DNA of 64,000 bases from Urechis unicinctus (GCA_034190875.2 CM067343.1:13101742-13165741), one strand, 5' to 3'; shown: positions 49,742-64,000, counted from the stretch's first letter. Numbers and translations: made by a program. The notes: generated by a model not told the origin, from the letters alone.

Positions 49742-52700
49742 TCAATTAGGTAACTACGCATATCAATCTACAGTAGTGGAAGATAGTGATGCTGCTTAGC
49801 TCGAGTCCTATGAAAGAAACTGGCTCGTCTTAATGAGCTGTTGAAATACGAAAATAACGATCGCTAGGTTAAATTGTTACATTATGCCCAGCTGAGGCGA
49901 TGGGCTCTTGGGGCGATGAAATATACTATGCCAGACGTACCCTGGGTGACGTTGGGGGCCTGATGGGAACAACAGAGGTAATGATTTATCAATCTTGCTG
50001 TCCGTGAGTTTCTATAGTGCTACTGCCAACATAACGCCGCAATTATTGTACGGCTATTACAAGCTCCATGCACCTGTATTTCACGTGCCTGTCATTAATA
50101 TACCGCCCAGATATGGTATTTTCCTACAAAATGTAATTTGGAAAAAAGCTATGGTCTTATCCCATGATGCATCTTGCGTTACACCGAGAAGTTTGGGCTT
50201 GGTATGGCGACATGTACTATAGATTAGGGCCATCAATATTTTGTAGACATCCTGGGCGGCAATGAAAATACAGTAAAAGCGCGATATTATGAGCACTAAA
50301 TAATTTCAGGAAAACGCTGTTAGATTTAACGGCAATGGTTTTATCATATTATAGCAACGATATTAAAAAATCTCAGGGAATCTACCGGCTTGCACTCCGC
50401 CATCATACAACTGAGTAATATTACAAATTATGAGAAATGACGAATAATCTAAAGGCTGTTTAAAATACTATCACTGCCTTTTCCATGTCCTCGACATAAT
50501 TGTTTTGCGATAGCGTTAAATCACCAACAGAGGTTTAATGATAACAGACCGAAAATCATCGAATTATCCCAAAAGTATATATGCATACTTTTTTTGCATT
50601 TTTTTATTGATTACTAACTAGCAAATATTAATAATCACGATATCCGCTGTCACTTCGGGCCTATTTATATGTCTTAGAAGTAAATACACTGGATCAGCCC
50701 ATTTCATCAATTACATTCCATATCATGCAAATGTCTGCAGTTTGGCTGTATAGGCTTGCCCAATTCAGCAGTGATCGTGTCATCGTACCAATTGGAAGGC
50801 TGGCTGTACTAATTAGATGGTAATGCAACTGTTGACTGCACGGAAGAGTTGATTCATCAGGAATTCAACATTCATGCATTATAGAGGAGCTAGCCGCAGC
50901 GGATGTCCACCGCCAGCAATGCAACCGCCTGTCTATCATGTTCTAGGAAGCAGGAAGTGTTCCTTTTACCTAAGAGCAGCCTAACATGGTCTCATTCCCA
51001 TAATTGTGGAATCGATGAACAGCATTATTTGGCGTTATGTTCAGTCGCCTGGTGACATAAGCCACTTGATGCTTTTACCGAGCACGTGGCCTGAAATTTA
51101 CCTACAGCTCCTACAGTTGCCATCGGCCACGCCGCAATCGTGGAAGCAGTATTTACGGTCGATAAATAAATGCTTTGTTTGTAGCCATTTGAAACAGACG
51201 TTTTATTGTGGAAAGCCTTTCTGGTTCTGTGTATTTATCATCGACCCCTGTGTTAAAACCTACGCTACTTAGTAATGCACATCATGGAGCGTGTTCGAAG
51301 CTGATAACGCCACATTCGGGCACAACATACTCTACTTAAATTGGTAACCTGTAATCGTGAAACACATGTCGTCTCCACAGTGTTACACAGCGATAGAAGT
51401 ATCCCAAAAGGCTGTGTTTACTTAATATTGCGTCGCCCCAGTTTCGACGTTAGGAAGATCAACCGACGGGTACGCTTAACACCCAACATATAGAGAAAGT
51501 CGCCATTTGGCAGTTCTGTATAATTCATAATCGACGCCGCTTTCAGTAACATTGCAGTTATAATGTCGTCTCGTTGGTGAAATACTGCTGATTTGTATGA
51601 ATTATTGCAATTTGGTCAGTCCTGCTGAGGGACTAATTGTAGCATCATGCGTCTCCAACAGTTTCAACATATTGCACTACTACTCGGCGGTTACGGAAGC
51701 AGTTAACAACTCATGGTCCCCAGCCACACCTCAAGTAGCGTGAACTGCGCCAGCGGTGTCTACGAATATTTAATACCATACCTCAGCACAAGTCGAACAT
51801 TGCGTCCCGGAGTAATCGCAAAAAATAAAATCGACTGGCGCGAGCCTGAAGACCTGCTAAAGCCGTACATTTCTTGCTACAAGTGCTTGTGACTGCCTCC
51901 GGTATCGGCCAAGACTCAGCGAATGTCTGTACCTAATCATATATACGATGTTAATAATTGCAGATCTTGAATGCACAGTCGCCCACTGGTACACCGCAGA
52001 AGTAGCATGTTTGTTGATATTATCAGGTTGGTGTGGGGCATCATACTCTGTTCATGGAGAGAAGCTTTCACCCAGTTGTACCAACATCTTTTCCAAATAT
52101 ACGTAACATGTTATAAACGAGCTACTTAATCTCACCTTTGGATATGGAGCGTTTGCCACACCTCAAGTGCGCTGCTGCGGAGGCAATTAGTAGCATTAGA
52201 GATTTGTACCTTGGCAGCAATGATTGCGTAATGAAAGCCTCTTGGAGAAAATGTATTTCCTCGATTGTCGTGTGTGAATTCATCAAAGGGGTTATTGTCA
52301 ATTTATGATTTTTGATTCTATTGTGGAGCATTAGTGCGGATGATGCCCTTACAACGTCGTATGCTGACAAAACTACTAGACGTGTTGAGTGTTCTGAGCG
52401 AGCCACTGCATGATCCAACCACCGTGGTATGGTCACTCATTTGTTTAAATGATGATAGTCAGTTTGCATTTTGTTCATAGTGCGGGCATACAATCCAATT
52501 TGACACTCGTCGTATCTGGCTTGTATAGAGGAATATTAAATAGATCATAGATCGCATTGTAAACAAGTCAGAGACTCCGTGTAGGACTCGACAATATCTG
52601 GCAGCATTACCTGATAACTTACGCCGCTGCATCGTCAGACAAATGATCGACCATGTACAAATGAGGTCATTATGACGCCTGATATCCCAAATCAAAATGA

Positions 52701-53081
52701 GCGTTAACACGCTGTTGCGTCGCCATTCGACTTTCTGACTCACCACTCATGTAACGTTTCGGATAACACACAGCAGAGGATAGTAATAGGTGTAAAAACA
52801 TGGTATAACATTGATACGTGATGGCGTGTAATATCCTACAAGCTAGATTGGCCAGAGTAATGCCCCGTAAGTCGAGTGACTAGTACTATCTCCACCATAA
52901 GGATGTATTTCTTGCTGAATGGACGCATTCATAGTGTCAACAGCTGTAGGTTAAGACAAGTTAGTCGGATAATACGTGTGGGTCGCTCAGTAGGTAGGTT
53001 TCTTGAGGCAGAATGTTATTGGTTCGTTATAAGTAGATTTTATTCCATAAGTAGGCAATGTGACAAGTACACACTGTAAAT

Positions 53082-53087
<6 letters not shown>
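49742..53087. other. No gene supported; weak receptor-like frames
   Basis: Minus frames 50081-50296 (KPKLLGVTQDASWDKTIAFF) and 52122-52436 (STRLVVLSAYDVVRASSALM) faintly recall other parts of the class C ligand-binding domain. They are in the wrong order for one gene with the 49.2-49.7 kb exons. The plus frame 51006-51272 has no recognisable motif. Confidence 0.3.
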
Positions 53088-53288
<201 letters not shown>

Positions 53289-53299
53289 ATATGACAACG

Positions 53300-56200
53300 T
53301 TGGATCCCTTTGACAGTGGGGTTTACTTGATAACTACACGTGATTATTTGGATGATGATATATAACATTATTGCTCAGCGAATGGCGGTGCTTTTATAAA
53401 GTTGAAAAACCAAATACATAAGCAGGACTTCATCCTATTCTTTGCTTTTTGTTTACGACCTAGGTTTCAGTGTGTAGCTTACTTGATGTCGTTATACAGC
53501 AAGCGCCTTTGCAGCATAACCGATACAGGTTGATATCATAATCACCAAAAAAGTTGGCCCCGTTGAAACGATCGATTATGCCGCACATGGACGAAGTTGA
53601 TTATCCTCTTTAGAGAATTAATGAAACATTTAAAATATGGCTGTTCGACGAGATAATGACCAGCTATCATGCTGCTGTAGATGCAACCAGAGCGTGCAAT
53701 AATACTAGGAAGGTGACAATGCATAGCTAGTAAAAGACTTGTATACACTGCCCAATTAAATGGTAAAACATCGTTCAGAGCACACAAGTGATAAAAGTAT
53801 ACTCAAAATAATCCTTTTTTAACATAATCGACACATTTTACTGTCAATATTGGCGGTTTATCTACACGGCGTATACGATCTGCTTCACAGATTATGCCTA
53901 TCACTTAACTGATATACAGTCTTCTTCATGCAAAGGATTGCCACAACTCAAGTTCCTGGCAGTATCTACTTTTGCGTCTGCATTTGATAAAAAAAGATTA
54001 AGGGATTAACAAAGCATCACTGGTGGCATCGTCATTTCCAGTAGAGTTTGCTTTCCACATTGTTAATTTAAGTAATTGCGTGATTGCAATTCCTCGTAAG
54101 CTAATTCAATTGAGCTGCACAAACATATATTTAGCCAATTAGTTTGATTATGTAGCCAGATATGAACATGACATTTGTTTTGTGTGAGTACGCACGTGTG
54201 TGTGAGGGTGTCTCTGTGCGTTTTTGTTTGTTTGTGTGTGTGTGTTTAATACTAGCTGCTCGTTTGATCCATACAATTTAGCAAAAACCTATATATGTTG
54301 AGCCGCATTAATCGATCTTAGCCAGAACAGCTCGAAAGAATAATGCAACAGCAGTAGTAGCATTCGTCCGTGAGGGTCGTTCTCTGTGAGTTGATTACCT
54401 GTATTGATTCATATACTGATAACGGTAAATATTGCATTGAGTTTGTACATTCTGCAACATCCCTGCCCGTGAACATCATTACTTAGTCTCTACTAATTAT
54501 TAATCATTCAGATGGCAATTAAGTATTATCGACAAAACAGAAATAGAAATTGCCAACACGCATTATGTCGTCCAGTGTGATTTTTGTTTTAAAAAACACA
54601 CGAAGGTAGACCATTTCTCTGCCACTCGTGTCGGCATCCCGTTTTACATCAAACGCTATTATTGACAGCATGCATTTCGCATACTTTCTGAGTAGCCTGA
54701 ACTAGATCAAACAAGCTCGGCTTTAAGGCATTGTGTACAAAGCTGTTCGCTTCTTGTTATCGTTATTGAATATACATTCAATTAAAGTGCTTCCACGTGT
54801 AACACATACCGAAACCCTAAGGCGAGGCTGAAATGCATCGTCAGTCTGTTTTGCTTTTTTCACATTTCCGTTTATAAAATGTATCAGCACTAAACCATCC
54901 AATGCGTGTTGGTTTGCACTAGGTGCCATCAAACTAGATTTCAGCCATAAACGGGAAACGCCTTATATTAAAGCGCACGACGACAGTGTATTAGCCCTTT
55001 GATCGTCATTTTACTCCTAGATTCGATAGGAAAACGTGTTTATCAATAATTCGACACTTTTTGTCCAAGCTTAAACTGCAGTCTCTTCTGGAAATTGAAT
55101 TTTCGTTAAAAAAATGGTGTTGCTTGGCGACAGTGTACACGGAGAGTTCTGCAGGTTGATAAAAAAACAAGGTGTGGTTATTTACCGCTACATTTAAGCT
55201 GTCCACACGTATGAATTCAGCTAGTGCTTGATTAGTTTGATTTTGCATTAAATGGACTAACAATGACAACACAATGGTTCGGCTTGCCACTATGCTTGCG
55301 AGTGTAAGCTCATCTGTTGTATCAGATTATTCATGTCTGTCCTAAAGTGTGACTTCCACTAAATTCGCGTAATTAGTGAAGGAAATATGAATCGAGTGCG
55401 CGAATTGTTATTCAAGTATAGTGAAGAATATCATGAAGACAGGTCCACAATATGGGCTTTGCCAGATCTGCAGGAGCCTCTGGATGCATAGTGAGCGTGC
55501 TTTTAGGTAATGGGACATGCTTTATGGAATGAGAGGATTGAAAGCTCTCAGATAAATTTGCCGTAAATAATTGCTCAATTGTCATTACCATTAAGCCCCC
55601 AAAAAGATGGATTTCAAAATCTACTCCTCTTGATGCCATTTGATTGGTGATAGGACTATTAAAAACGATAAACGGCTGACCAACAGTGTGTCTCTTTGTA
55701 TCAAACATTTTAAACTGTGAACTTTTTAAGGATGCACATCATATCGCACTTAGTGCCCCGTATGTATGTCTTTCAACATTAAACCATATTACTTAGTGCT
55801 AAATAGACTCTGCCATGTGCACGAACTATCAGTATTCTTGCTGCATTTCCTGTTATATTGTATTCTGCTTTCTTACATATTATAGAGTTGTTATCATGAT
55901 ATGTTCCGAAGCGGTGAGAAGGTGTTCCTGGAATGGGCTTTACATATATTTTTTAATTATATATAATATTGATTTGTTGTTGGGCCTCGCTATCAACACA
56001 GCTTCAAAATTACATCCGGATGGGTATGCCCCTACTCTGAAAATGATGTAAATCATTGTAGCACTACAAGATTAAGCCACTCTACGTTTTGGCCAGTGAT
56101 TGCAACTTAGATGACATAATAAATACGGTAGTTAAGCAGTATCATGTAGGCTTCCTATATTGGGTTCGATGTTTGATAACAACCGATTAATGTGCTGCCA

Positions 56201-56916
56201 AAGGATATTCTGTATTTCACTCCTGCGTTATAGGTAATCCCGAAAACTGCTTGTAACGTTTCGAACCATGTTCAGCAAAGTTGAATTGACTGCTATGCAT
56301 GTATTTCATCATTGACCTGTAATGATGCTTTGTAAGAGGTATGTGCACGACCTTGGCATGACATTGGATAACAAATATAGTGAACTTTGATGTTAATTTA
56401 CTAGAAGGTAATATGGCTTACATATGGTATAGCTCGTTTTGTGTTTTAACTAAATTGATATTAACTCACTAACCTCGGTATTTCTATAAATATTTTGACA
56501 AGAATTAGGTGATTCAGCTCTTAAATAGGTAACAAAGTGCATTTGTAATATTTCACAGTAGGATGAACTAAGTGCATGGACACCATATCTGCTCAAAGTC
56601 AACGGCCACTAATCCTGATATAATAGCACATCAATTTATCCTACACAATTATTTCCTCATATTCACATATTAACAATGCTGAGCGAGCCTCAAAATTTAT
56701 TTCCGGACGCCATATGTTCAATCAAGGCTTGTACATTCTCCATGGGGATGAGCAGTGAAGCCCGTTCAGGAATGCAAATTCCTTAGATGAACCAATATTG
56801 CTTGCGTCACTAAAGACATGGGATATAAGCAGCAGTCGATTAAACATTAATGGGTAAGTAATTCATGATGATACTAAATGATGGCTAATCAATTCATCCG
56901 TGCTTGCGCAGTATCT
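53300..56916. other. Right end of direct unit 2; remnants only
   Basis: Contains diverged copies of unit-1 segments (see the direct-unit entries), including the DRLCRTWTKL remnant near 53560. Minus frames 55006-55290 and 55412-55708 are open for about 95 codons each but resemble no family. Confidence 0.45.
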
Positions 56917-58380
56917 CATGTCCACATCCTTCTCCAAATAAAATCCATCTCGATGTCGTGTTTACGATAATCCAAGTGGCTGCAATCATCCGTTTTATTA
57001 TACGACAAAGTAGACAGTGCAAGCATTTGCTTGAAGTCATCATCATATCACTTTTTATCTATTCTATAGTATATTACATAAAATATTTACGAGTTATGCT
57101 TCATGAATAGAAGTACAGATCAAAGAACTAAGGAGTTGTAGTATCGGTTTGCGGGAAAATTTACAGTAAGGAGTCTATATAAAATGCCTGGATCCTACAA
57201 CATTCCGAAACATGCATCAGTATTTTATGCACGCAGTTATGTTGTTTGAACTACATACATTTGTTTGGCTGCTTATTAACCAATGCCAATAATGATACCA
57301 TCACAGCACGTGTTTACGAGTTTTGTAGGGTAAACACATAACATCGATTATTTGACCAATCATACCTTTAAAAATATTAATAGGGGAATAAAAGCCTATA
57401 GTGAGACATTATACACATCTTTGGGGAGTGATGGATGACGTTACCAACTTGCCATATTATGTAAAGAGGCATAGCCTAGAAACCATGGTAATACAAAATT
57501 CCGGGGTGCCTCCCTCCTTGAATTTTGTCATTGACAGTAGAGCATAATTGCGTTAGAATTTTTGTCAATTAGGTATCAACTTTATAACTCCGGATCACAC
57601 CATAAGGAATGGAGTGACTTGATATATTAGCCCTTTAATTTGTGTCAGCTCAACATCGCATCTAGTGTTTGAAGCCATCTCTCCAAATATTCACTTAGTT
57701 AACTACATAAGGCTTAGCGTGTGTGATTAAACATATTTTATAAATGCTTAACGTCACACATACGTATTTCATGCTTTAACTCCAGAGCAGGGATTATCGG
57801 AGTATAATGTATGTTACCATTAGACGTTGCCTGAATAAGCGCGACGTTAGGGTAAACATGATGCCCCGATTGGAAACTCATTCCACCGACCAAAAGTTAT
57901 AGGTCTGTCGTTACTGAAAATTGCTGGCCTCTTCGATAAGTGACATTCTCAATCCTGCTCGATGCAGATAGGGCGTTCAGACCGTGCGGTGCTTTAGGGA
58001 GGTCCATCATCAAGTAAAGGCACTGTCAGTTAGTACATCTAGACAATATAATCACGACTCTAATGATGAATGATTATGTCCTTAGACAAAGTATGGGTCA
58101 TCTTTATGTTCAAAGTATAGTTAAAGCGTCCTTACAAGAGCATGTATTTTAACCACTCATATATCAATCAATTATGTCTCATTAGATTCTTCAACGTAAA
58201 ATAAATGAACATGAGTCGCAATTCTTTTTACCCGTGTGACTGAGACAACCAACACTTGCTGTTTAGCCAGCTCGCGAGAAATGTGAATATAGCATCTTCC
58301 AATGCACCAGATCATGTAAGTGGTCCTACGGTGACATAATGCCCAATGCAAACCTTGAATTGTCTGCAAAATGTAAATTG

Positions 58381-58551
58381 TGTTATTCCTTTTATTTGGC
58401 TATGCTAGTATACTGCACGACACGTGCGCAAGATCCAAGTTATTTATTTATTGAAAGTGTACAAATAGCAAGACAAGTCCAAAAACAACACTATGACAGT
58501 GGGTTAATCATCATAGTAGTGGAAATTAAGATCGACTATCACTTTGGTTGA
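58381..58551 (+). other. Short open frame shared by both inverted-repeat arms (right copy)
   Basis: Plus-strand counterpart of 27325-27077. It contains AMLVYCTTRAQDPSYLF and then diverges by a small insertion after IIIVVE, ending in a stop. Confidence 0.3.
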
Positions 58552-58730
58552 CATAAAGCACAAAGCAAACGGTACTGAGAACAGGTGAGTGCAGCTTTGT
58601 CGATTTCGCCCGCAAAAAAGACTTACCAATCCAATAGTTTATTTAAACATCAAGGTTGATAAGTCTTTTTTCAACATCACGAACATGATATTGCGAATGG
58701 CTGCGACTTACATTCGGCGCGGAAGTTCTC

Positions 58731-60373
58731 TGTACCGCTATTTATATGGGCTATCTTGAGGCTGCATATTTGAAAAGAGTCATCAATAAAGTCTTTATAT
58801 GGAGAGTGATAAGTTTCCTTATCAATCATGTTATTTGTTACACCGTAAAGTGTTTTTGACGCATTATCCCCCCATATATTTATCATTGACTGTTGGCATT
58901 ACAGTGAACTGAAGTTTCGGCTCTGCATCATGCAGCTATGAGGATTGCGTGCATTTGGCGTATAACTGTACTAATGCGTGCAACTATTTCATTTTCTGGC
59001 ATAGAAATAGCCAAGCCGGGGGCAGTCTATATTGTTTTTAAGCTGTTTAAGCTGTTGACCGGTGTTACAAAGGACCATCTGGTAGACAAATGTATGTCTC
59101 GAGGCGGCCTGTTAGGCGACAGGCCACGAGTTTCAGTACCAATGACACCTGCTATATTTCATAATGTCGAGGTACATTAGGTATGACCTTAACACAGCTG
59201 CAAATAAAACACAGGGTATAATTGGAGAAGCACAGCTCTGTCATTATAGCAACAGCACCGATGTGTATTTCATGAACATTCCGTAGTGATGCCGGATGAG
59301 AATTTCATTAAAGTTGCGATTTCTGTCACAGTCATCTTCGACGTTTTGATTCTTTAATTAGCGACCTATGCTAATCAAATGTAAAGTAAGATGTATTATA
59401 TTTCAGCCCCTCCAAGACATACGCATATGGTCCGTGTCTACGACAGTTCGTTTAAATCCAGATGCTTTTCAGCGGGTACACACATTGTTAATAAAGTCTA
59501 CATCATATGAACTCGATCATTTCCCCATGTTTTTCTTCACATAGCAATATAGTATCAAATACACTCTGTATATCTGCTTTATGGTTCAATCAAGACACCG
59601 TGGATTGAAGGGTGTTGTCGTGAAGTTTTTTAAAATCAAGAATTCTCTGAAAAAACTTTTCATCTAGATTCAATTTTGGTGTTGACGTCTCAATAGCATA
59701 TTCTAGGTCTTGGTATATCCTGTGTTAACGTGACGATGTGCAGCTTATTAGACGCTTTTCAAAGCATTTGATTTTTTATTTTTTTTTCAAAACGCTTGTT
59801 TCAGAGCTGGATCAGTTATGAGGTCCCATTAAATCAACCGAAACAATGGGAATGGAATATCTTGTCTTCAATGCTTTAACAGATAAAAAGGGATTCACTG
59901 ATACGTTGATACGTTGAGCTGCTATGAAAAATATCGATAGAAAATATTCAACTCAAAAATGTTCGGTTGTCATACGAATTGATGAAATTGTCATCCCGCA
60001 TTAAGATATGCAAATGATAGAAGAATCACTATTGGTGGTTTTGCCTTCATACTTAAACCAAATATGTATCAAATACAATAATAACAGGGTGATTGTTAAC
60101 CATTGTTATCCCTGAAGACAAATTCGGTCTAGCACAAAAATAATTCCTATGATTTTCTTATTCTAACACTAACTGTGGATTTAATACAATTTAGGAATCA
60201 CTTGTGTCTAAAAAGCTTTATTTCTATTCTTTCTAGATTGTTGAGGTAATCACTGAGACATTTAACGGTCTTCTTTTCGTGGTCGGCCACACTCAAAACA
60301 AAATCCGATTGAACTGGATGGTTAATGCCGGGCAAATATCAGGAAACAGTGCGTTTCGATCGGAATTTAGCAG
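58731..60373 (+). other. Right-arm-only block of about 1.64 kb
   Basis: The left arm has only about 160 unrelated bp between the flanking homologies (near 26842 and 27000). The block ends exactly at an exon-like segment whose donor GTGAGAATG is kept in both arms, suggesting that the left arm lost this block. A plus frame (58938-59180) has no recognised motif. Confidence 0.65.
60237..60373 (+). other. Orphan exon-like segment with strong splice sites
   Basis: Acceptor TATTCTTTCTAG, 137 nt open in one frame, donor CAG|GTGAGA. The translation reads IVEVITETFNGLLFVVGHTQ, then NKIRLNWMVNAGQISGNSAF and RSEFS. Family not recognised; the hydrophobic strand followed by a polar stretch would suit an extracellular or receptor domain. 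The left arm lacks it but keeps the donor. Confidence 0.45.
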
Positions 60374-63300
60374 GTGAGAATGACAACAAAAATCCAATTT
60401 AACGCTACCTTTGCTATTTGTATTTCATTTGCGCTTGATACTTTAGTATAGTGATCAAAGTCTAAAGATGGCAATGTGCATTTGGGGGCATTGCTTTTCG
60501 TGTAAACATATGTAACATACCGTGAGTTGTTTTGGAAGCTTAATCTTTGTAAGTGTGACGAACTGCGAAACTGTTTATAACGTGATTATTTCAAATCATG
60601 GAAGCTGTCCCAGAAACGTAAGATTAATTACAATTCTTTCCATTTTTTGACAAAAAAAAGCCAGTGAGCTGTTTAGCCTTTCACAAAAACCAAGCGACCA
60701 AATCACTGTCACGGGGCTACAGTTGTTATCCTGTCACGCCCCCCACCAACCCACCTCCTCCCCCAGGTTACTGTCAATGAGAAATGGCGGAGATAAGACC
60801 CCTATGGCCTGGTTTGGCTGCTTCCTTAATTGCAATAAGTATAGATAGATATTCTAAACTGTAGCGACGTTGTAAATGGGGTAATGCCGCCTATTGTAGG
60901 CGTAACGTATCTCAGCTAAATCGAAGCGTGTTATATAAGCACCTTGCAGAAATACGATTTTGGGGCTACATCAATCTGTATATGGCTTGTTTCTACCGTG
61001 TAATATAAGGTTGATTTTTTTCCGACATAATGTGAAAGATCAGGTATCGACATGTTTCGACTTTATAGACAATATTAATTGAACATATGTTTGGGCTTAA
61101 TAATTGTTTGATATTTCTAGCTGAGTTAGCAAAATGTACTCTCACTGAACATAACCTTTGTACTTCGTCGCATACTGATGAAATATTCCCTTTAAAAATA
61201 TTTGCATCTTTATCGGTTTTCGAATGGGAACCAATGACATGCCATTATATATTCTCCCCATTTTTGTGAATTCAGCAACATAACACGCATCGATGGATCG
61301 TTGTATATGACATGGTTAGTAAGCTGGATGCACGATCACCAAGACATTCACGCAACTCTCTTCATTTTCAATGGCGTCAAAAACTTCTACATCTGGCATG
61401 TTTACAATATTTTTGAATATCGACATAACGTATTCTGCTTTCATGTGATCTAAAGTATATATTATTTCAATGAGGAATGTGTCCTCCAGGGGCAGGGTTC
61501 ATGCAAAGCAATCAGCTGTTCAATGCATTAAGGAAATATGGTGGCGCAGTCTTACATCGCTATATGGCGTTTCTAAAGTAAATGGGCATATAGTTATTTC
61601 TGCAATAGTCCGCAGCAACTTGGCCAAACGAGTATTTTGTTTGCGATCGTTTTCATCATAAAGTGGATTCGATCTCGGGGAGGTTTTCTCTTCAAGCAGT
61701 TTAATGTCTTATATGCCTTGGGGTTGTGTCTTGTTTAGTTCGTCATCACAAGCTTTAGAGTGCGGTGTCATGTGGCTGATGGATATTGCCTTGCATGCGT
61801 GCATTCTCTGCGCTTTTGGTACGTGCAAATGTTTATCGACGATCTCAGTCATGATTATGTACAATGGAAAGCAGAATATTCAGTGTTGCAACGGTCTTTT
61901 ATGGCTGCTTGTCAAAAGATCATGTTCCCGACTTAAGTGATCTGAAACCAGCTTTGGTGTGCATATCACCTTGAAAATATTTGATTACTGAGCAAGGAAA
62001 TCGAGTTAATTCTCATGAGACGCGCAGAAGCCAGGTCAGTAAGTCTTGGGGCCTTCAGGCTTTGTCTAGGCAGGATGGTCATGTGGCTCTTGAATATAGG
62101 GTATGTATTAGGAGAGGGGGGAAGTAACAGGTGACACGCAAGTCACTCGTGGATCTGGGTAGCTAGGGTTTAATAATGAATATCAGCTATAGGGGGTTAC
62201 TATAACAACTGATGACTGAGAGCGTACGTTATGATGATGGGTAGTTTGGATGTAAATTTAGCACTCAGCAAGTTCAAGCGCCTTAGGAGCTTTCAACATT
62301 CAGTCGCTCCAATCCATGGTCATGTGTAGTTCAAATTTATATCATTTACAACGATGAAAGCATTTATAAATTACGCACCAAATATATCATTTATTTGAAT
62401 AATTTGTGTTCAGGAAATGTTCTGGTGCAAAAGATATGTTTATGTCGTAGGCATCCTGTTGTAAACCTGCTATTTTACCTTGTCGATGTGAGTCAATCAC
62501 TAAGACATGAAAATATTTTGCGCTGTGAATACTGAATGTTGAAAAGAACTGATAAGAAGATGACTTTCATATTTGGCAGCACTCTGTCCGATCAACATCT
62601 GGAGGTGACTTTCTCTAATTCCGTGTCGTTCTCATAGTGTACAGAATAAAGTTAATCGGTGTCATCCTCAGTACAAGTTATGTTTTATGCTTCCTTGGTA
62701 TATGGAATATTTATCCCACCCACTAGTAATTATAGCGGTGGGGTTTTCTTTCCCAAAGGGGCACTAAATCTTGTAGCTTGTTTATCATAATCTTACTTTT
62801 CAAATTCGATTGAGCCAAAAAGGAAATCTAGGAAAGCATGCGTCCAGTGCTGGTACGTTTATGTGACCACTAAATGACGTGTCAAATTATTAATTGCCTT
62901 TGTAGATATTCTATGCGGATATTGCTAAACAGCGATAAAATGATTATTCAATCAAGCAAAACTTTATTGGAAGGTGCACTTAACGTATTCATGGATTGGA
63001 AGCAGCATCGACGCAACCGTATCATAATATATATTTCCGCAGCATGAAACATTCCTAGGTATCGCCAATATGTTGAAATTGACAGCATACCGCGTGTTGA
63101 CGACACTGAGATAAGTATATAAACGTCTGGTGAAATGCTCTGCTTCCTGCAACGACTTTTATCCGGGGAATTGAAGCTTCCAACATTTATCGCCTAGGCG
63201 CACGTGCCGAAACCTCGCACACATGGCAAGATAACTGGTAAGTCGTTGTCTGCTGCCATCTACAGATATTCCTAAATCAATCAATAAAACCAAAGGATTC

Positions 63301-63484
63301 AAACGGAGCCACGTCACCATAAATAGGAGGGGAATCGGTATCAGAAGGAAGCAGGTATTTGATAATATCCCTAGCGAATTGGGTTGCTTATTGATGTGAA
63401 ACAGCAGGATGTTGAGTCCCTCCTTTAGTTATATTCAGTATGCACTGGAAGCTCTGATAAGGTAATGCACACATACACACCGAT

Positions 63485-63962
63485 ATAATATATATATATA
63501 TATATATAGATATATATATAGAGATATATATAGATATAGAGATAGAGATAGAGGAGAGAGAGATAGAGACATATAGATATAGATATATATATATAGAGGA
63601 GAGATAGATAGAGGCATATATCTATATCTATATAGAGAGATAGATATATATATATATAGATATATATATGTCTATATATATATATAAGATATATATATAT
63701 ATCTATAGCCTCTCTCTCTATATGAATATATATATGAATATATATACATATATGTATATTGTATTTGTCTTATATAAATATATATATACATATATATAGA
63801 CATATATATATATATACACATATACGTCTCTACATATGTATATGTTTATATATGTATAAATATACTTATATATATACGTATATACATATATTCATGTATA
63901 TATATATATAAATAACACCAATATATATATATATGCATCTATATATATATATATATATATAT
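63485..63962. repeat. TA-rich array with GATA/GAGA interruptions
   Basis: An imperfect TA array with ATAGAGAGAGATAG-type blocks directly abuts the outer end of the right arm. It resembles the array at 256-517 in style. Confidence 0.95.
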
Positions 63963-64000
63963 ACTCACAATTGCAACCATTTTGGACAATATCGACAAAA

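Larger units (their letters stand above)
56917..63483 (-). repeat. Right arm of the large inverted repeat (partner 17021-28920)
   Basis: Reverse complement of the left arm, without the 6.7-kb insertion (empty site near 61960). It carries its own extra block of about 1.64 kb (58731-60373) where the left arm has only about 160 bp. Its outer end abuts a TA-rich array. No complete gene was recognised, but short frames shared with the left arm and one spliced-looking exon are listed separately. Confidence 0.92.

Noticed and set aside
50081-50296. N-terminal lobe exon of the class C receptor
   Set aside because: Similarity is faint, the end lacks a donor, and it sits too close to the later exons for the missing middle part to fit.

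Overview
The window is eukaryotic and almost certainly from an invertebrate animal. It is AT-rich and carries GT-AG introns, small phase-matched exons, very long (TA)n arrays, a (GAGT)n array and a non-LTR retrotransposon fragment. The best gene is a secreted Kunitz/LamG/VWD mosaic of a kind common in marine invertebrates. The tetranucleotide arrays and this domain mix would suit a mollusc, but I cannot fix the phylum from sequence alone.

Layout. 1-520: (CA)n and (TA)n arrays. 2.2-8.4 kb, minus strand: an 18-exon gene for a secreted modular protein. Order: signal peptide, Kunitz, LamG, Kunitz, LamG, VWD, C8, TIL, VWC-like, Kunitz, Kunitz. All splice phases agree and give an open frame of 1,105 residues that stops inside the last Kunitz domain. 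Two four-exon Kunitz+LamG cassettes are tandem duplicates, and a ghost of another LamG exon lies in intron 1. 8.4-17 kb: no gene recognised, but a small tandem repeat at 9.6-10.85 kb.

17.0-63.5 kb: a very large inverted repeat. The left arm (17.02-28.92 kb) and right arm (56.92-63.48 kb) are diverged reverse complements around a spacer of about 28 kb. The left arm is split by a 6.7-kb insertion (18.66-25.33 kb) that the right arm lacks. The insertion carries a minus-strand gene resembling a BED-finger, DDE-type transposase gene. Its last four exons are open and phase-consistent; its 5' half is broken.

Spacer (28.9-56.9 kb). Two long diverged direct units (about 32.0-43.7 and 44.6-56.5 kb) hold scattered exon remnants of receptor ectodomains with the ANF-receptor (periplasmic-binding-like) fold. 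Plus-strand pieces resemble receptor guanylyl cyclases, including a 3-copy exon at 34.7, 36.9 and 40.4 kb. A minus-strand pair at 49.2-49.7 kb closely resembles two consecutive exons of a metabotropic-glutamate-type class C GPCR. Most pieces are disrupted, so this looks like a graveyard or nursery of duplicated receptor genes broken up by a LINE and TA microsatellites. Outside the Kunitz/LamG gene I cannot support a complete working gene.
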